Source of the DNA: Lachnospiraceae bacterium
GTDB taxonomy: Bacteria; Bacillota; Clostridia; Lachnospirales; Lachnospiraceae
DNA: 64,000 nt
NCBI GenBank assembly: GCA_022647575.1
Contig: JALCKY010000005.1
Location: 1 to 64,000, forward strand
Direction: 5' to 3'
The stretch's first letter is position 1. Each line of letters begins with the position of its first letter. Below are positions 1 through 8,476 of this stretch, piece by piece. Below the pieces are notes generated by a model, which worked only from the letters and a program-made list of their open reading frames with translations, had not been told where the DNA came from and ran no database searches. A program made the translations under genes and the position numbers.

Positions 1-634
1 AAGCATCGCGGTAATAAAAGAAGAAAGCAGAATCGTCAGGATAGCTCCGGCCGGTTCCACGGCTCCGGAGAGCACTCCCAGGACGAACGCCCTTCCTTTT
101 GTCTCGCCCTCCGAATGCAGCGGCATGGAAATGATCGCGCCTTCCGGAAAGTTCTGGATCGCGATTCCGATTGCCAGGGCAAATGCGGCAGCTGCCGTCA
201 CCGTGGCGCTTCCTTTGAGGAAGGCCGCAAAGACGACGCCGACGGCCATGCCTTCCGGAATGTTGTGCAGCGTCACGGCAAGCACCAGCATCGTCGTCTT
301 GCGGAGCTTGGTCTTCGGACCTTCCGCCTTATCCGCGTTGAGATGCAGATGCGGGATGATGACATCGAGAAGGAGCAGGAAGCCGATGCCGGCCGCAAAG
401 CCGACCGCGGAGGGAATCCACTCAGGCGTTCCCGCTTCCCGTCGCCATTTCCATCGCAGGGATCAGAAGCGACCAGACCGAAGCCGCGATCATGACGCCG
501 GCCGCAAAGCCCATCAGCGATTTTTCGAGCTTCTCGCTCATCGAATTCTTCAGGAAGAAAACCATTGCGGCACCCAGTGCGGTGCCGGAAAACGGGATAA
601 TCAGGCCTATTATCGTGGTATTGACCGGGCTCAT
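1..634 (-). CDS. ZIP family metal transporter, 3'-partial, frameshifted
   Basis: This is a ZIP-type (ZupT-like) divalent metal permease that would import zinc or related cations across the cytoplasmic membrane. The translation shows the two ZIP metal-site motifs, HNIPEG and QNFPEG, within hydrophobic helices, and a His-rich HLHL stretch in the loop before them. The likely start is the ATG at 634 (MSPVNTTIIG), preceded by GGGAG; an in-frame ATG at 649 overlaps that ribosome site. The reading frame breaks near 438-440: one extra base in a CCC run makes a premature stop at 422-424, and the other frame continues perfectly (PEWIPSAVGFAAG) to the window edge, where the C-terminus is cut off. The family call is firm; metal specificity is unknown. 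The gene is divergent from nrdJ. Confidence 0.88.
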
Positions 635-666
635 GTTTTTTTCTCCCATATATGGTGGATTTTGTA

Positions 667-695
667 TTGACGCTTACAAGATGTTGTAGTAATAT
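667..695 (+). promoter_or_regulatory. Sigma-A-type promoter for nrdJ
   Basis: TTGACG, a 17-base spacer, and TAATAT lie 41 bases before the nrdJ start. The spacer contains a small palindrome, TACAA-GATG-TTGTA at 675-688, in the space shared with the divergent ZIP gene. The leader is too short for a cobalamin riboswitch. Confidence 0.6.
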
Positions 696-736
696 TCTCT
701 ATGCAGTTATTTTATCATATTTTAAGGATGGACACA

Positions 737-2986
737 ATGAACGAACAGGAATGGCTTGGAAAAGACAATCAGCTCGGAATCGATATCTGGACAAAGAAAT
801 ACCGCTACGACGGTGAAAACTTCGAGCAGTGGCTGGACCGCATCAGCGGCGGGAACAAGGATCTCCGGGATCTGATCAGGGATAAGAAATTCCTGTTCGG
901 CGGCAGGATCCTCTCCAACCGCGGTCTCTACAAAAAGGGCATCAAGGTGACTTACAGCAACTGCTACGTCATCACGCCTCCCGCGGATTCGATTGAATCC
1001 ATTTTTGAATGCGCTTCGAAAATGGCGCGCACCTTCAGCTACGGCGGCGGTGTCGGCATCGACATCAGCAATCTGGCGCCGAAGGGCTCCAAAGTCAACA
1101 ATACGGCAAAGGTCACTTCGGGTTCCACGTCTTTCATGGACCTCTATTCCCTGGTGACCGGGCTCATCGGACAGAACGGACGCCGCGGTGCCCTGATGAT
1201 CTCCATTTCCTGCGAGCATCCGGACGTCGAGGAATTCATCGGGATCAAGACAGACCTCAAGCGCGTGACGAAGGCCAACATTTCCGTCCGCGTCACGAAC
1301 CGCTTTATGGAAGCCGTCAAGAAGAAGGAGAACTTCGTCCTTTCCTTCACGCGTCCGGAAACGGGCGAGACCCTGAAGAAGACCGTCAGCGCCTATGCCC
1401 TCTTCTCCAAGCTGGCCCAGACCAACTGGGACTATGCGGAGCCGGGATGCCTGTTCTGGGACCGCATTTCCGACTGGAATCTTTTAAGCAAGATCAAATC
1501 CTTCTCCTACGCCGGAACGAATCCGTGCGCGGAGGAGCCTCTGCCGGCCGGCGGCTCCTGCCTTCTGGGCTCGATGAACCTGGCTGCTTTCGTCACGAAG
1601 GAAGGCCAGTTCGATTACGGCGAGTTCCGCCGTGCCGTTGCCGTTTCCATCGACGGATTGAATGAAGCACTCGAAGAAGGTCTTCCGCTGCATCCTCTGA
1701 AGGAACAGCAGGATTCCGTCAGCATCTGGAGACAGGTAGGTCTCGGCATCTTCGGTCTTGCCGACATGCTGATTGCCATGAAGGTCCGCTACGGCTCCGA
1801 AGAAGCGATCCGCCTCTGCGACAGCGTCGGTCGTTCCATGATCAATGCCGCCCTGCAGGAATCTGCCCTTCTGGCCAAGAAATACGGGCCGTTCAAGAAA
1901 TGCAGCATCAAGCAGATCATGGCTTCCGATTTCTTCAAGGCAAATGCCGATCCGGATACGAAAGCCCTGGTTGAGCAGTACGGGCTGCGCAATTCGCAGC
2001 TGCTGACGATTGCCCCGACCGGATCCCTTTCCTCGATGATCGGAATCTCCGGCGGCATCGAACCGATCTTTGCGAACTTCTATGAAAGAAAGACCGAGTC
2101 CCTCATGGGACACGATCAGTACTATAAGGTCTACACGCCTGTCGTCAAGGAATACATGGATGCGCACAACATTCAGGACGACTCCGAGCTTCCGGACTGG
2201 TTCGTGACGGCACAGAACCTGAACTACCACGAAAGAATCGACATGCAGGCCATCTGGCAGACGCACATCGACGCCGCGATTTCTTCGACGGTCAATGTCC
2301 CGGAGAAGTTCACGGTCGACGACACGAAGTCGCTCTACGTGTACGCCTGGGAAAAGGGCCTCAAGGGAATCACGATCTTCCGCGACAAATGCAAGAGGGT
2401 CGGCATCCTTTCCGCCGAACCTGAGAAGCCGGAAGAAAAGAAAGAGGAAAAACCGCAGGGCCTGAAGAGAGGCTATATCCTCGGCGTCAACGACAACGTC
2501 ATCGGCAAGAAGCGCAAGCTGACAACCGGCTGCGGCTCCCTGCACTGCACGGCGTTCTTCGATCCGACGACCGGAGACCTTCTGGAGACCTATTTAAGCA
2601 AGGGTTCGACCGGCGGCTGCAACAATTTCATGATCGGGCTTTCACGAATGATTTCCCTGGCAGCCCGCGGCGGCATTTCCATCGAAGACATCATCGACCA
2701 GCTGGACAGCTGCGGATCCTGCCCGTCCTATACGGTGCGCTACGCGAAGTTCCAGGATACCAGCAAGGGCAGCTGCTGCCCGATGGCGGTCGGCAATGCG
2801 CTGCGTGACATGTATGAAGACGTGCAGCGTGAGCTCAAGGGTCTGCCGGCGGAACCGCACGACAGCGAAAAGAAAGAGCATAACGAACAGGAAGTCCTCA
2901 ATCCCTGCCCGCAGTGCGGCTCGGAACTGGTCTTCGAAGGCGGATGCAACATCTGCAAGAACTGCGGATGGACCAAATGCGACTGA
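737..2986 (+). CDS. nrdJ: Adenosylcobalamin-dependent (class II) ribonucleoside reductase
   Basis: It reduces ribonucleotides to deoxyribonucleotides in the cytoplasm, using adenosylcobalamin to generate the thiyl radical, so it does not need oxygen or a NrdB-type partner. The 749-residue protein carries the reductase barrel motifs: an N-terminal SNCYVI active-site cysteine segment, NPCAEEPLPAGGSCLLGSMN with the radical-region cysteine, and SQLLTIAPTGSLSSMIG of the phosphate-binding loop. The C-terminus holds redox cysteines (CGSCPSY, SCCPMAVGN) and ends in a CPQC...CKNC zinc ribbon, a common arrangement in this subclass. I chose the ATG at 737, with AAGGA eight bases upstream, over in-frame ATGs at 701 and 728; the latter overlaps the ribosome site. 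It is monocistronic, with a hairpin terminator downstream. Confidence 0.95.
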   Translation: MNEQEWLGKDNQLGIDIWTKKYRYDGENFEQWLDRISGGNKDLRDLIRDKKFLFGGRILSNRGLYKKGIKVTYSNCYVITPPADSIESIFECASKMARTFSYGGGVGIDISNLAPKGSKVNNTAKVTSGSTSFMDLYSLVTGLIGQNGRRGALMISISCEHPDVEEFIGIKTDLKRVTKANISVRVTNRFMEAVKKKENFVLSFTRPETGETLKKTVSAYALFSKLAQTNWDYAEPGCLFWDRISDWNLLSKIKSFSYAGTNPCAEEPLPAGGSCLLGSMNLAAFVTKEGQFDYGEFRRAVAVSIDGLNEALEEGLPLHPLKEQQDSVSIWRQVGLGIFGLADMLIAMKVRYGSEEAIRLCDSVGRSMINAALQESALLAKKYGPFKKCSIKQIMASDFFKANADPDTKALVEQYGLRNSQLLTIAPTGSLSSMIGISGGIEPIFANFYERKTESLMGHDQYYKVYTPVVKEYMDAHNIQDDSELPDWFVTAQNLNYHERIDMQAIWQTHIDAAISSTVNVPEKFTVDDTKSLYVYAWEKGLKGITIFRDKCKRVGILSAEPEKPEEKKEEKPQGLKRGYILGVNDNVIGKKRKLTTGCGSLHCTAFFDPTTGDLLETYLSKGSTGGCNNFMIGLSRMISLAARGGISIEDIIDQLDSCGSCPSYTVRYAKFQDTSKGSCCPMAVGNALRDMYEDVQRELKGLPAEPHDSEKKEHNEQEVLNPCPQCGSELVFEGGCNICKNCGWTKCD

Positions 2987-3011
2987 GGTATAAACGTCGC
3001 CTGAACTTCGG

Positions 3012-3029
3012 TTAGTAAGGGGTTACTAA
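3012..3029. repeat. Small palindrome after nrdJ
   Basis: TTAGTAA-GGGG-TTACTAA, a perfect 7-base inverted repeat with a 4-base loop, lies between the nrdJ stop and the terminator hairpin. It has no U-run of its own; its role is unknown. Confidence 0.5.
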
Positions 3030-3036
3030 TGATAAA

Positions 3037-3070
3037 GAAGGCCGTCGGCAGGAAACTGCCGGCGGTCTTC
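3037..3070. terminator. Bidirectional terminator between nrdJ and the fumarase operon
   Basis: An 11-bp stem (GCCGTCGGCAG / CTGCCGGCGGT) with a GAAA tetraloop sits between the convergent ends of nrdJ and the fumarase beta gene. A-rich sequence on one side gives a U-run on the minus-strand transcript; the plus-strand tail is weaker. Confidence 0.7.
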
Positions 3071-3073
3071 GAT

Positions 3074-3613
3074 TTATACGGTCTGCTTTCTTTTGTAGAG
3101 GTCATTTCCCCGGGTATCGATGACGACGACCGCAGGAAAATCCCTGACCTGCATTTCCCGCAGGGCTTCGGGCCCGAGTTCTTCCCAGGCAATCACCTTC
3201 TGGGAAATGATGCATTTTGAGAGCAGCGCTCCTGCTCCTCCGACCGCCCCGAAATAGACGGCGCCGGTCTCCTTCATCGCCTCGATGACTTCATCCGAAC
3301 GCTCGCCCTTGCCGATCATGCCCCTCAGGCCTTTCCGGAGAAGGACCGGCGTATAGGCGTCCATGCGGCCTGAAGTCGTAGGACCGGCCGGGCCGATGAC
3401 TCTTCCGGGCGGGGCCGGTGCCGGACCGACATAGTAGACGGTCGCATTCCGGATATCGAACGGAAGGTCTTTTCCTTCTTCCAGAAGATGCACCATGTTC
3501 TCATGTGCTTCATCCCTTGCTGCATAGACGGTTCCGCTTAATAAGACGGAATCACCGGCATGCAGGCTCCCGGCCGTCTTCTCATCAAGAGGCAGCTGAA
3601 TACGAATCTTCAT
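3074..3613 (-). CDS. Class I fumarate hydratase, beta subunit
   Basis: This is the C-terminal half of an oxygen-sensitive [4Fe-4S] fumarase (or the related L-tartrate dehydratase), which interconverts fumarate and malate with the alpha subunit encoded just upstream. The 179-residue protein has the family segments GRVIGPAGPTTSGRMD and MIGKG, followed by GAVYFGAVGGAGALLSKCI. Its ATG lies within the last four bases of the alpha gene (ATGA overlap), implying translational coupling. It is the last gene of fba-fumarase alpha-fumarase beta. Fumarase rather than tartrate dehydratase is preferred because of the central-carbon context, but sequence alone does not settle this. Confidence 0.9.
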   Translation of the reverse strand: MKIRIQLPLDEKTAGSLHAGDSVLLSGTVYAARDEAHENMVHLLEEGKDLPFDIRNATVYYVGPAPAPPGRVIGPAGPTTSGRMDAYTPVLLRKGLRGMIGKGERSDEVIEAMKETGAVYFGAVGGAGALLSKCIISQKVIAWEELGPEALREMQVRDFPAVVVIDTRGNDLYKRKQTV

Positions 3614-4455
3614 CCGATCACCTCCGATTTATGCCTCGTCACGTGGCAGCTGATGTTGACCGCGACCGGCAGCCCGGCGATATGCGTCGGCAGCACTTCA
3701 ATGTTCACGCCGAGCGCAGTCGTCTTTCCTCCGAAGCCCTGCGGTCCGATATCCAGCCGGTTGATATCCGCAAGAAGTTCTTTTTCAAGATCCGCATAAA
3801 AGGGATCGGGATTCGCCGTATCGACGCCGCGCAGAAGTGCTTTCTTGGAAAGATTGGCGCATTTGTCAAAAGTGCCTCCGATCCCGACGCCGACGACAAT
3901 CGGCGGACAGGGATTCGGACCTGCTTTCTTCACGGTTTCCAGAATGAACCTCCTGACGCCGTCCAGTCCTTCGGCCGGCTTCAGCATGCGGACCGCGGAC
4001 ATGTTTTCAGAGCCGAAGCCCTTGGGACTGACCGTAATCCGGATCTGATCTCCCGGCACGATTTCCTCATACAGCATCGCCGGCGTATTGTCGCCGGTAT
4101 TGCCGCGTCGGATGGGATCCTTCACGACCGACTTGCGCAGGTATCCGTCACGGTAGCCCTGACGCACGCCTTCATCAACAGCTTCGGAAAGAGCATCTCC
4201 CGTGATATGCACATCCTGCCCGATTTCCAGAAAGACGCAGGCCATTCCGGTATCCTGGCAGATGGGGATTTTTTCTTGTTCGGCAATTTCGTAATTTTCA
4301 CGGATCGTATCGAGGACGTCGCACGCCGTGTCCGTACTTTCCGCTTTCCTGCCTTCGGAAATTGCTTCCCGTATGTCAAAAGGAAGCTCTGTACATGCTT
4401 CCATGCAGAGCTTCCTGATGACCTGTGTTATTTGTTTGGATGAAACTTCTCTCAT
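3610..4455 (-). CDS. Class I fumarate hydratase, alpha subunit
   Basis: It is the catalytic, iron-sulfur-binding subunit of a two-subunit class I fumarase, 281 residues. The cysteines expected to ligate the [4Fe-4S] cluster are visible in [20 protein letters not shown] and TFDKCANL, and the substrate-region motif [12 protein letters not shown] is present. The gene starts at an ATG that overlaps the fba stop by four bases and overlaps the beta gene by four bases, so the three genes are probably translated as a coupled unit. L-tartrate dehydratase alpha is the alternative reading. Confidence 0.92.
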   Translation of the reverse strand: MREVSSKQITQVIRKLCMEACTELPFDIREAISEGRKAESTDTACDVLDTIRENYEIAEQEKIPICQDTGMACVFLEIGQDVHITGDALSEAVDEGVRQGYRDGYLRKSVVKDPIRRGNTGDNTPAMLYEEIVPGDQIRITVSPKGFGSENMSAVRMLKPAEGLDGVRRFILETVKKAGPNPCPPIVVGVGIGGTFDKCANLSKKALLRGVDTANPDPFYADLEKELLADINRLDIGPQGFGGKTTALGVNIEVLPTHIAGLPVAVNISCHVTRHKSEVIG

Positions 4456-5390
4456 GCCTTGCCGTTGGAGCCGAGGACTTCGATGATCTTGTGCGTAACG
4501 ATGTCCTTGACATTCTGGCGTGCGACTTTGAGGTATCCTCTCGGATCGAAGAGGCTCGGATCAGCCGCCATGGTCTGACGGACGCCTGCCGTGAATCCGA
4601 GGCGAAGATCGGAATCGATGTTGATCTTGCAGACAGCGGATCTTGCTGCCTGACGGAGCTGCTCTTCCGGAATGCCGATGGCATCAACCAGCTTGCCGCC
4701 GTTGGCGTTGATGATCTTGACATATTCCTGCGGAACAGAGGAGCTTCCGTGAAGAACGATCGGGAATCCCGGGATGCGTTTGACAACTTCGTCCAGGATG
4801 TCGAAACGAAGCTTCGGATCCTGACCCGGTTTGAACTTGAATGCGCCGTGGCTTGTGCCGATGGCGATAGCCAGAGAATCGACGCCTGTCTTGGAAACGA
4901 ATTCCTCAACGTCTTCCGGACGTGTATAGGAGGAATCTTCTGCCTTGACAGCGACCGCATCTTCGATGCCGGCCAGTGTTCCGAGCTCTGCCTCAACGAC
5001 GACGCCGTGTGCATGAGCATACTCAACAACTTTCTTTGTCTCAGCGATGTTGTCTTCGAAGGACTTGCTGGAAGCATCGATCATGACGGAAGTAAAACCA
5101 TTGTCCACGCAGGACTTGCAGGTCTCAAAATCCGGGCCGTGATCCAGATGCAGGGCGATCTCGATATCCGGGCATTCGATGACAGCTGCCTCGACCATCT
5201 TGACAAGATAGGTCGGGTTCGCATACTTGCGGGCGCCCTTGGAGACCTGAAGGATGACCGGGGACTTCTGCTCTTCAGCAGCTTCCGTAATTGCCTGAAC
5301 GATTTCCATGTTGTTGACGTTGAAAGCGCCGACTGCGTATCCGCCGTCATAAGCCTTCTTGAACATTTCGGTGGTAGTTACTAATGGCAT
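4452..5390 (-). CDS. fba: Class II fructose-1,6-bisphosphate aldolase
   Basis: This zinc-dependent aldolase splits fructose-1,6-bisphosphate into dihydroxyacetone phosphate and glyceraldehyde-3-phosphate. The 312-residue protein begins MPLVTTTEMFKKAYDGGYAVGAFNVNNME and contains the class II metal and substrate motifs LHLDHGPDFE, VEAELGTLAGIED, IGTSHGAFKF and LHGSSSVP. The ATG at 5390 has a strong AAGGAGGAA site. It leads the operon with the fumarase subunits, an unusual coupling of aldolase with fumarase. A TATAAT lies about 45 bases upstream. Confidence 0.96.
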   Translation of the reverse strand: MPLVTTTEMFKKAYDGGYAVGAFNVNNMEIVQAITEAAEEQKSPVILQVSKGARKYANPTYLVKMVEAAVIECPDIEIALHLDHGPDFETCKSCVDNGFTSVMIDASSKSFEDNIAETKKVVEYAHAHGVVVEAELGTLAGIEDAVAVKAEDSSYTRPEDVEEFVSKTGVDSLAIAIGTSHGAFKFKPGQDPKLRFDILDEVVKRIPGFPIVLHGSSSVPQEYVKIINANGGKLVDAIGIPEEQLRQAARSAVCKINIDSDLRLGFTAGVRQTMAADPSLFDPRGYLKVARQNVKDIVTHKIIEVLGSNGKA

Positions 5391-5432
5391 AGTATTTCCT
5401 CCTTAAATGTGGGTTAATTAAAAACTGAATTC

Positions 5433-5438
5433 ATTATA
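5433..5438 (-). promoter_or_regulatory. -10 element upstream of fba
   Basis: A perfect TATAAT in the 72-base gap between the phosphomutase stop and fba. No convincing -35 box is seen 17 bases upstream, so promoter strength is uncertain. Confidence 0.5.
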
Positions 5439-5462
5439 ACACGTTCTTCTGCAAAACGCTCC

Positions 5463-6971
5463 TTAAAGTCGGCTCAGCCGGTCATATTTTTCAAAGAAAG
5501 GACGGATTCTTCCCAGAATCACATCGAGGCCGCCTTTCTCTTTTGACTCCAGATTCATCGGCATCTTCGGCTCGTGCAGCGACATGCGAAGCAGGACCCA
5601 GCCCTTCACTTCCGGATCGTCGAAACTGACGCGCACGCCTTCGTAGTTCGGCGTGACGATATGGAACCTTTCATCCGCCGCCGCAAATGCCTCAAAATCC
5701 TTCAGGACCTGCAGTCCGTAGTCACGGAAGCCTTCGCCGGCAATCGTGAAGCGGATTTCCCTGGCCTCCGCCGGCTGTCCGAGATCGGCGATCAGGTCGG
5801 AGATTTTCTTTCCTTCTGCCTTCAGCCGCGCCATTCTGCAGATGATCTTCACGCACAGATAAGCTCCGTCGTCCGAGAAATAATTTTCCTTCAGTGCGCC
5901 GTGACCGGAAGTCTCGATGGCCAGTTCACAGTCTTCTCCGGCCGCGTTGAGCTCAATTCCCTTGTCGATGACGTTCTTGTATCCTCTCTTGAAGCGCAGA
6001 TGCTTCAGTCCCAGCTTTCCGTTCAGGAACTCGGTCAGCTCATCCGATGTCACGGAATCCGTCACGACGGTCGACTTCGGATGCTGTTCCGCGATGATGG
6101 CGGAAATGAGGGCAATCAGCGTATTGCGGTTGGCTTCCTCTCCGTTCCCGAGGACGACGGCCGCACGGTCTCCGTCGCAGTCGAAAATGACCCCGAGGTC
6201 GGCCTTCGCTTCCACGGTCGCCTTACGGATGGCTTCCATCGCGGCCGGGTTTTCCGGATTCGGGATATGGTTCGGGAACTTCCCGTCCGGATCAAGGAAG
6301 ACGGAGCCTTCCGTATCTGCCCCGAGTGCTTCGAGAATGCGCGGCGCAAAGAAGCCGGCTGCGCCATTTCCCGCATCTTCGACGATTTTGAGTCCCTTCA
6401 GCGGATGCTCATAGTCAGCGGCACCCACTTCTTTTTTCATGATTTCCTTCAGATGGCTGCAGTAGGCCGTCAGCAGATCGAACGGCTTTCCTTCGGCCGG
6501 CAGGGACGCGGCCAGTTCTGATGAGGCGGCGTCTTTCAGGATTTCGGTGATTTCATTTTTCTCCAGTCCGCCGTCCTTCGTGAAGAATTTCAGTCCGTTC
6601 CTGTCCGACGGCATATGGCTGGCCGTAATCATGACCGACCCGTCGAAGCTGCTCTCTTTAAGAACGGTCGACAGGAACATCGACGGCGTTGAGACGAGGC
6701 CGCATAAAAAGACCTGTGCACCCTTTGAGCAGGCCCCTTCGCAGGCTGCCTGCGACAGGGAATCTGCGGTGAGCCGGCTGTCGTGTCCGATGCCGATTCT
6801 CAGATCTGCACATGGCTTCCCGGTTTTTGCAGAGAGCCATCCGGTAAAGGCCGCCGCAATGGTTCTGGCTTCGACAGCTGTCAGGTTCGCTTCCCCGTTT
6901 TCCGATGTGAGGGCGATTCCGCGCACGTCGCTTCCGTTCTGCAGTTTCAGGTATTTCTCCGAATTTTCCAT
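5463..6971 (-). CDS. Phosphoglucomutase/phosphomannomutase family protein
   Basis: This alpha-D-phosphohexomutase interconverts hexose-1- and hexose-6-phosphates and would supply sugar nucleotides. The 502-residue protein shows the phosphoserine loop TASHMPSDRNGLKFF (TASHNP is more usual), the metal-binding loop FDCDGDRAAVV, and ETSGHGALKENYFSDDGAY of the sugar-binding region. The ATG at 6971 has GAAGGAGAAG upstream. The gene precedes fba on the same strand with a possible promoter between. Glucose versus mannose specificity cannot be told from the sequence. Confidence 0.9.
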   Translation of the reverse strand: MENSEKYLKLQNGSDVRGIALTSENGEANLTAVEARTIAAAFTGWLSAKTGKPCADLRIGIGHDSRLTADSLSQAACEGACSKGAQVFLCGLVSTPSMFLSTVLKESSFDGSVMITASHMPSDRNGLKFFTKDGGLEKNEITEILKDAASSELAASLPAEGKPFDLLTAYCSHLKEIMKKEVGAADYEHPLKGLKIVEDAGNGAAGFFAPRILEALGADTEGSVFLDPDGKFPNHIPNPENPAAMEAIRKATVEAKADLGVIFDCDGDRAAVVLGNGEEANRNTLIALISAIIAEQHPKSTVVTDSVTSDELTEFLNGKLGLKHLRFKRGYKNVIDKGIELNAAGEDCELAIETSGHGALKENYFSDDGAYLCVKIICRMARLKAEGKKISDLIADLGQPAEAREIRFTIAGEGFRDYGLQVLKDFEAFAAADERFHIVTPNYEGVRVSFDDPEVKGWVLLRMSLHEPKMPMNLESKEKGGLDVILGRIRPFFEKYDRLSRL

Positions 6972-7084
6972 GCTATCTTCTCCTTCTTTCCGAAAAATAT
7001 TCTATCATAGATTCCTGCGGATTCAAAGAATTTCGGGCGCGGTTCAGCACTTCAGCGATTCACCGGTGCTTCCGTCCGCGCGGT

Positions 7085-8476
7085 TCATTTTCTCAGCACG
7101 CAGGAGGCAAGATCGAAGCCTCCCTTCGAGGTGGAAATGATCCGGTTCTCCGAGGCCCGCGAATAGATGCCCGAGAATTTTCCGCCGAAGAGGTAGATGC
7201 CGGTCGTGTTGTAATACTTCCGGAGCTGCGCATCCTTTTCCGTGTAATCGATGTTCCGGGACGCGTAGGGTTCGATGTATTCCTGAAGCAGGTAGTCTTC
7301 CTTCGGGATCTCCGAAAGATGATGTTCCCATTCTTCTTCCGTACAGTCTTTTCCGATGAAAATGTTCCGGGAGCCGTAGGAGCTTCTGGGCTTCAGCACC
7401 CATCTGTCCTTGTTTTTCAGCGCCGTTCCGGCATCGGCAGGCATGATGGTTTCCGGAAGATGCTCTTTCAGAAAATCGATTTCTTCTCCCGTGAGACAGG
7501 CCTGCCCTTCCCTGCTCATGACGGCCGGGAAAAAGGCTTTGTCATGCACGGCCTGCGTACAGAAGCTTCCGAGCAGACAGACCGTTCCCGCCCGGCAGGC
7601 AGCTTTCAGAGCCGCCGACTCCCGGGGATGCGACAGGATATCCGAAGTGACGGCACGCCGATAGATGATGTCAACCTTCCGGCCGGCATATCTTTCCTGA
7701 TCTTCCGCACCGCATTCGCGGCAGACGGCATGTTCCTTTTCCGTCCGTTTCCGGTTTTTCCTGCAGGTCAGCTTCTCTCCGTCGAACTCCAGGTCACGGA
7801 TATCGCAGACCGCTGCATCCGCTCCCAGTTCTTCGAAGCATTTCCGGTATTCTTCAAATTCATCCAGTGAACTGGCATATTCCAGGAAATCAACAATGGC
7901 GACAAACGGCCGCTCATGGGCCTTCTTTGTCTGCGCATAGACCGACAGGTACTGCGCGGCAAGCGAATGAAACAGCTCATAGGATTCGATTTTTCCCATC
8001 ATGCCAAGACTGCGGTAAAGAGAAGTCTTCCGGAATTCCGCATTCAGCTCGCGGTCTTCAATCATCCCGGAGGATCCGTCCGCGTTCAATTCGCAGTATT
8101 TCCACTCACAGGTGCTTTCATTAAAGAAAATGTCGGTCCGCAGGATCGGCAGCAGTGTCTCATATCCCGGGTCGATGCAGGCCAGTTCCTCAAGTTCCGG
8201 GCTGAAGCCGAACTCCTTCCGGAAGCTTTCGCTTTCACGGTAACGGCGGATGACTTTTTCGCAGATCCGCTCCGTCTTCTCCCCGGCTTCTTTCAGGATG
8301 CTTTCCGCCTTTTCGCTGAAGATCTTCGGGATATAGAGGCCGCGGACTGCTCCGCCTTCGACCCTGACGCCGTCCGCAAGAGAACGAAGCATCCGGCGGC
8401 CGTCGGCTTCATTTTCCGCAGGATGATCTGATATCCGGGAACGGCAGAATTCTTCTATTGCTTCTGTCTCAGACAA
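7085..8476 (-). CDS. ATP-grasp ligase, glutathionylspermidine-synthase-like; probable second step of thiol-peptide synthesis
   Basis: This is a 463-residue protein with a C-terminal ATP-grasp-like half (WVLKPRSSYGSRNIFIGKD, DYLLQEYIEPY, then a basic/acidic segment before GIYLFGGKFSGIYSRAS) and an N-terminal acid-rich region with YCELNADGSSGMIEDRE. Proteins of this type sit beside glutamate-cysteine ligases in some clostridia and are thought to add glycine or another amine to gamma-glutamylcysteine; here that is inference from position. The start is TTG at 8476, overlapping the restored stop of the upstream gene and preceded by AAGGAAGGAAAG, so the two are translationally coupled. The substrate is unknown. 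Confidence 0.7.
   Translation of the reverse strand: MSETEAIEEFCRSRISDHPAENEADGRRMLRSLADGVRVEGGAVRGLYIPKIFSEKAESILKEAGEKTERICEKVIRRYRESESFRKEFGFSPELEELACIDPGYETLLPILRTDIFFNESTCEWKYCELNADGSSGMIEDRELNAEFRKTSLYRSLGMMGKIESYELFHSLAAQYLSVYAQTKKAHERPFVAIVDFLEYASSLDEFEEYRKCFEELGADAAVCDIRDLEFDGEKLTCRKNRKRTEKEHAVCRECGAEDQERYAGRKVDIIYRRAVTSDILSHPRESAALKAACRAGTVCLLGSFCTQAVHDKAFFPAVMSREGQACLTGEEIDFLKEHLPETIMPADAGTALKNKDRWVLKPRSSYGSRNIFIGKDCTEEEWEHHLSEIPKEDYLLQEYIEPYASRNIDYTEKDAQLRKYYNTTGIYLFGGKFSGIYSRASENRIISTSKGGFDLASCVLRK

Noticed and set aside
696-736. Cobalamin riboswitch before nrdJ
   Set aside because: The leader is about 35-40 bases, far too short, and no B12-box is visible.
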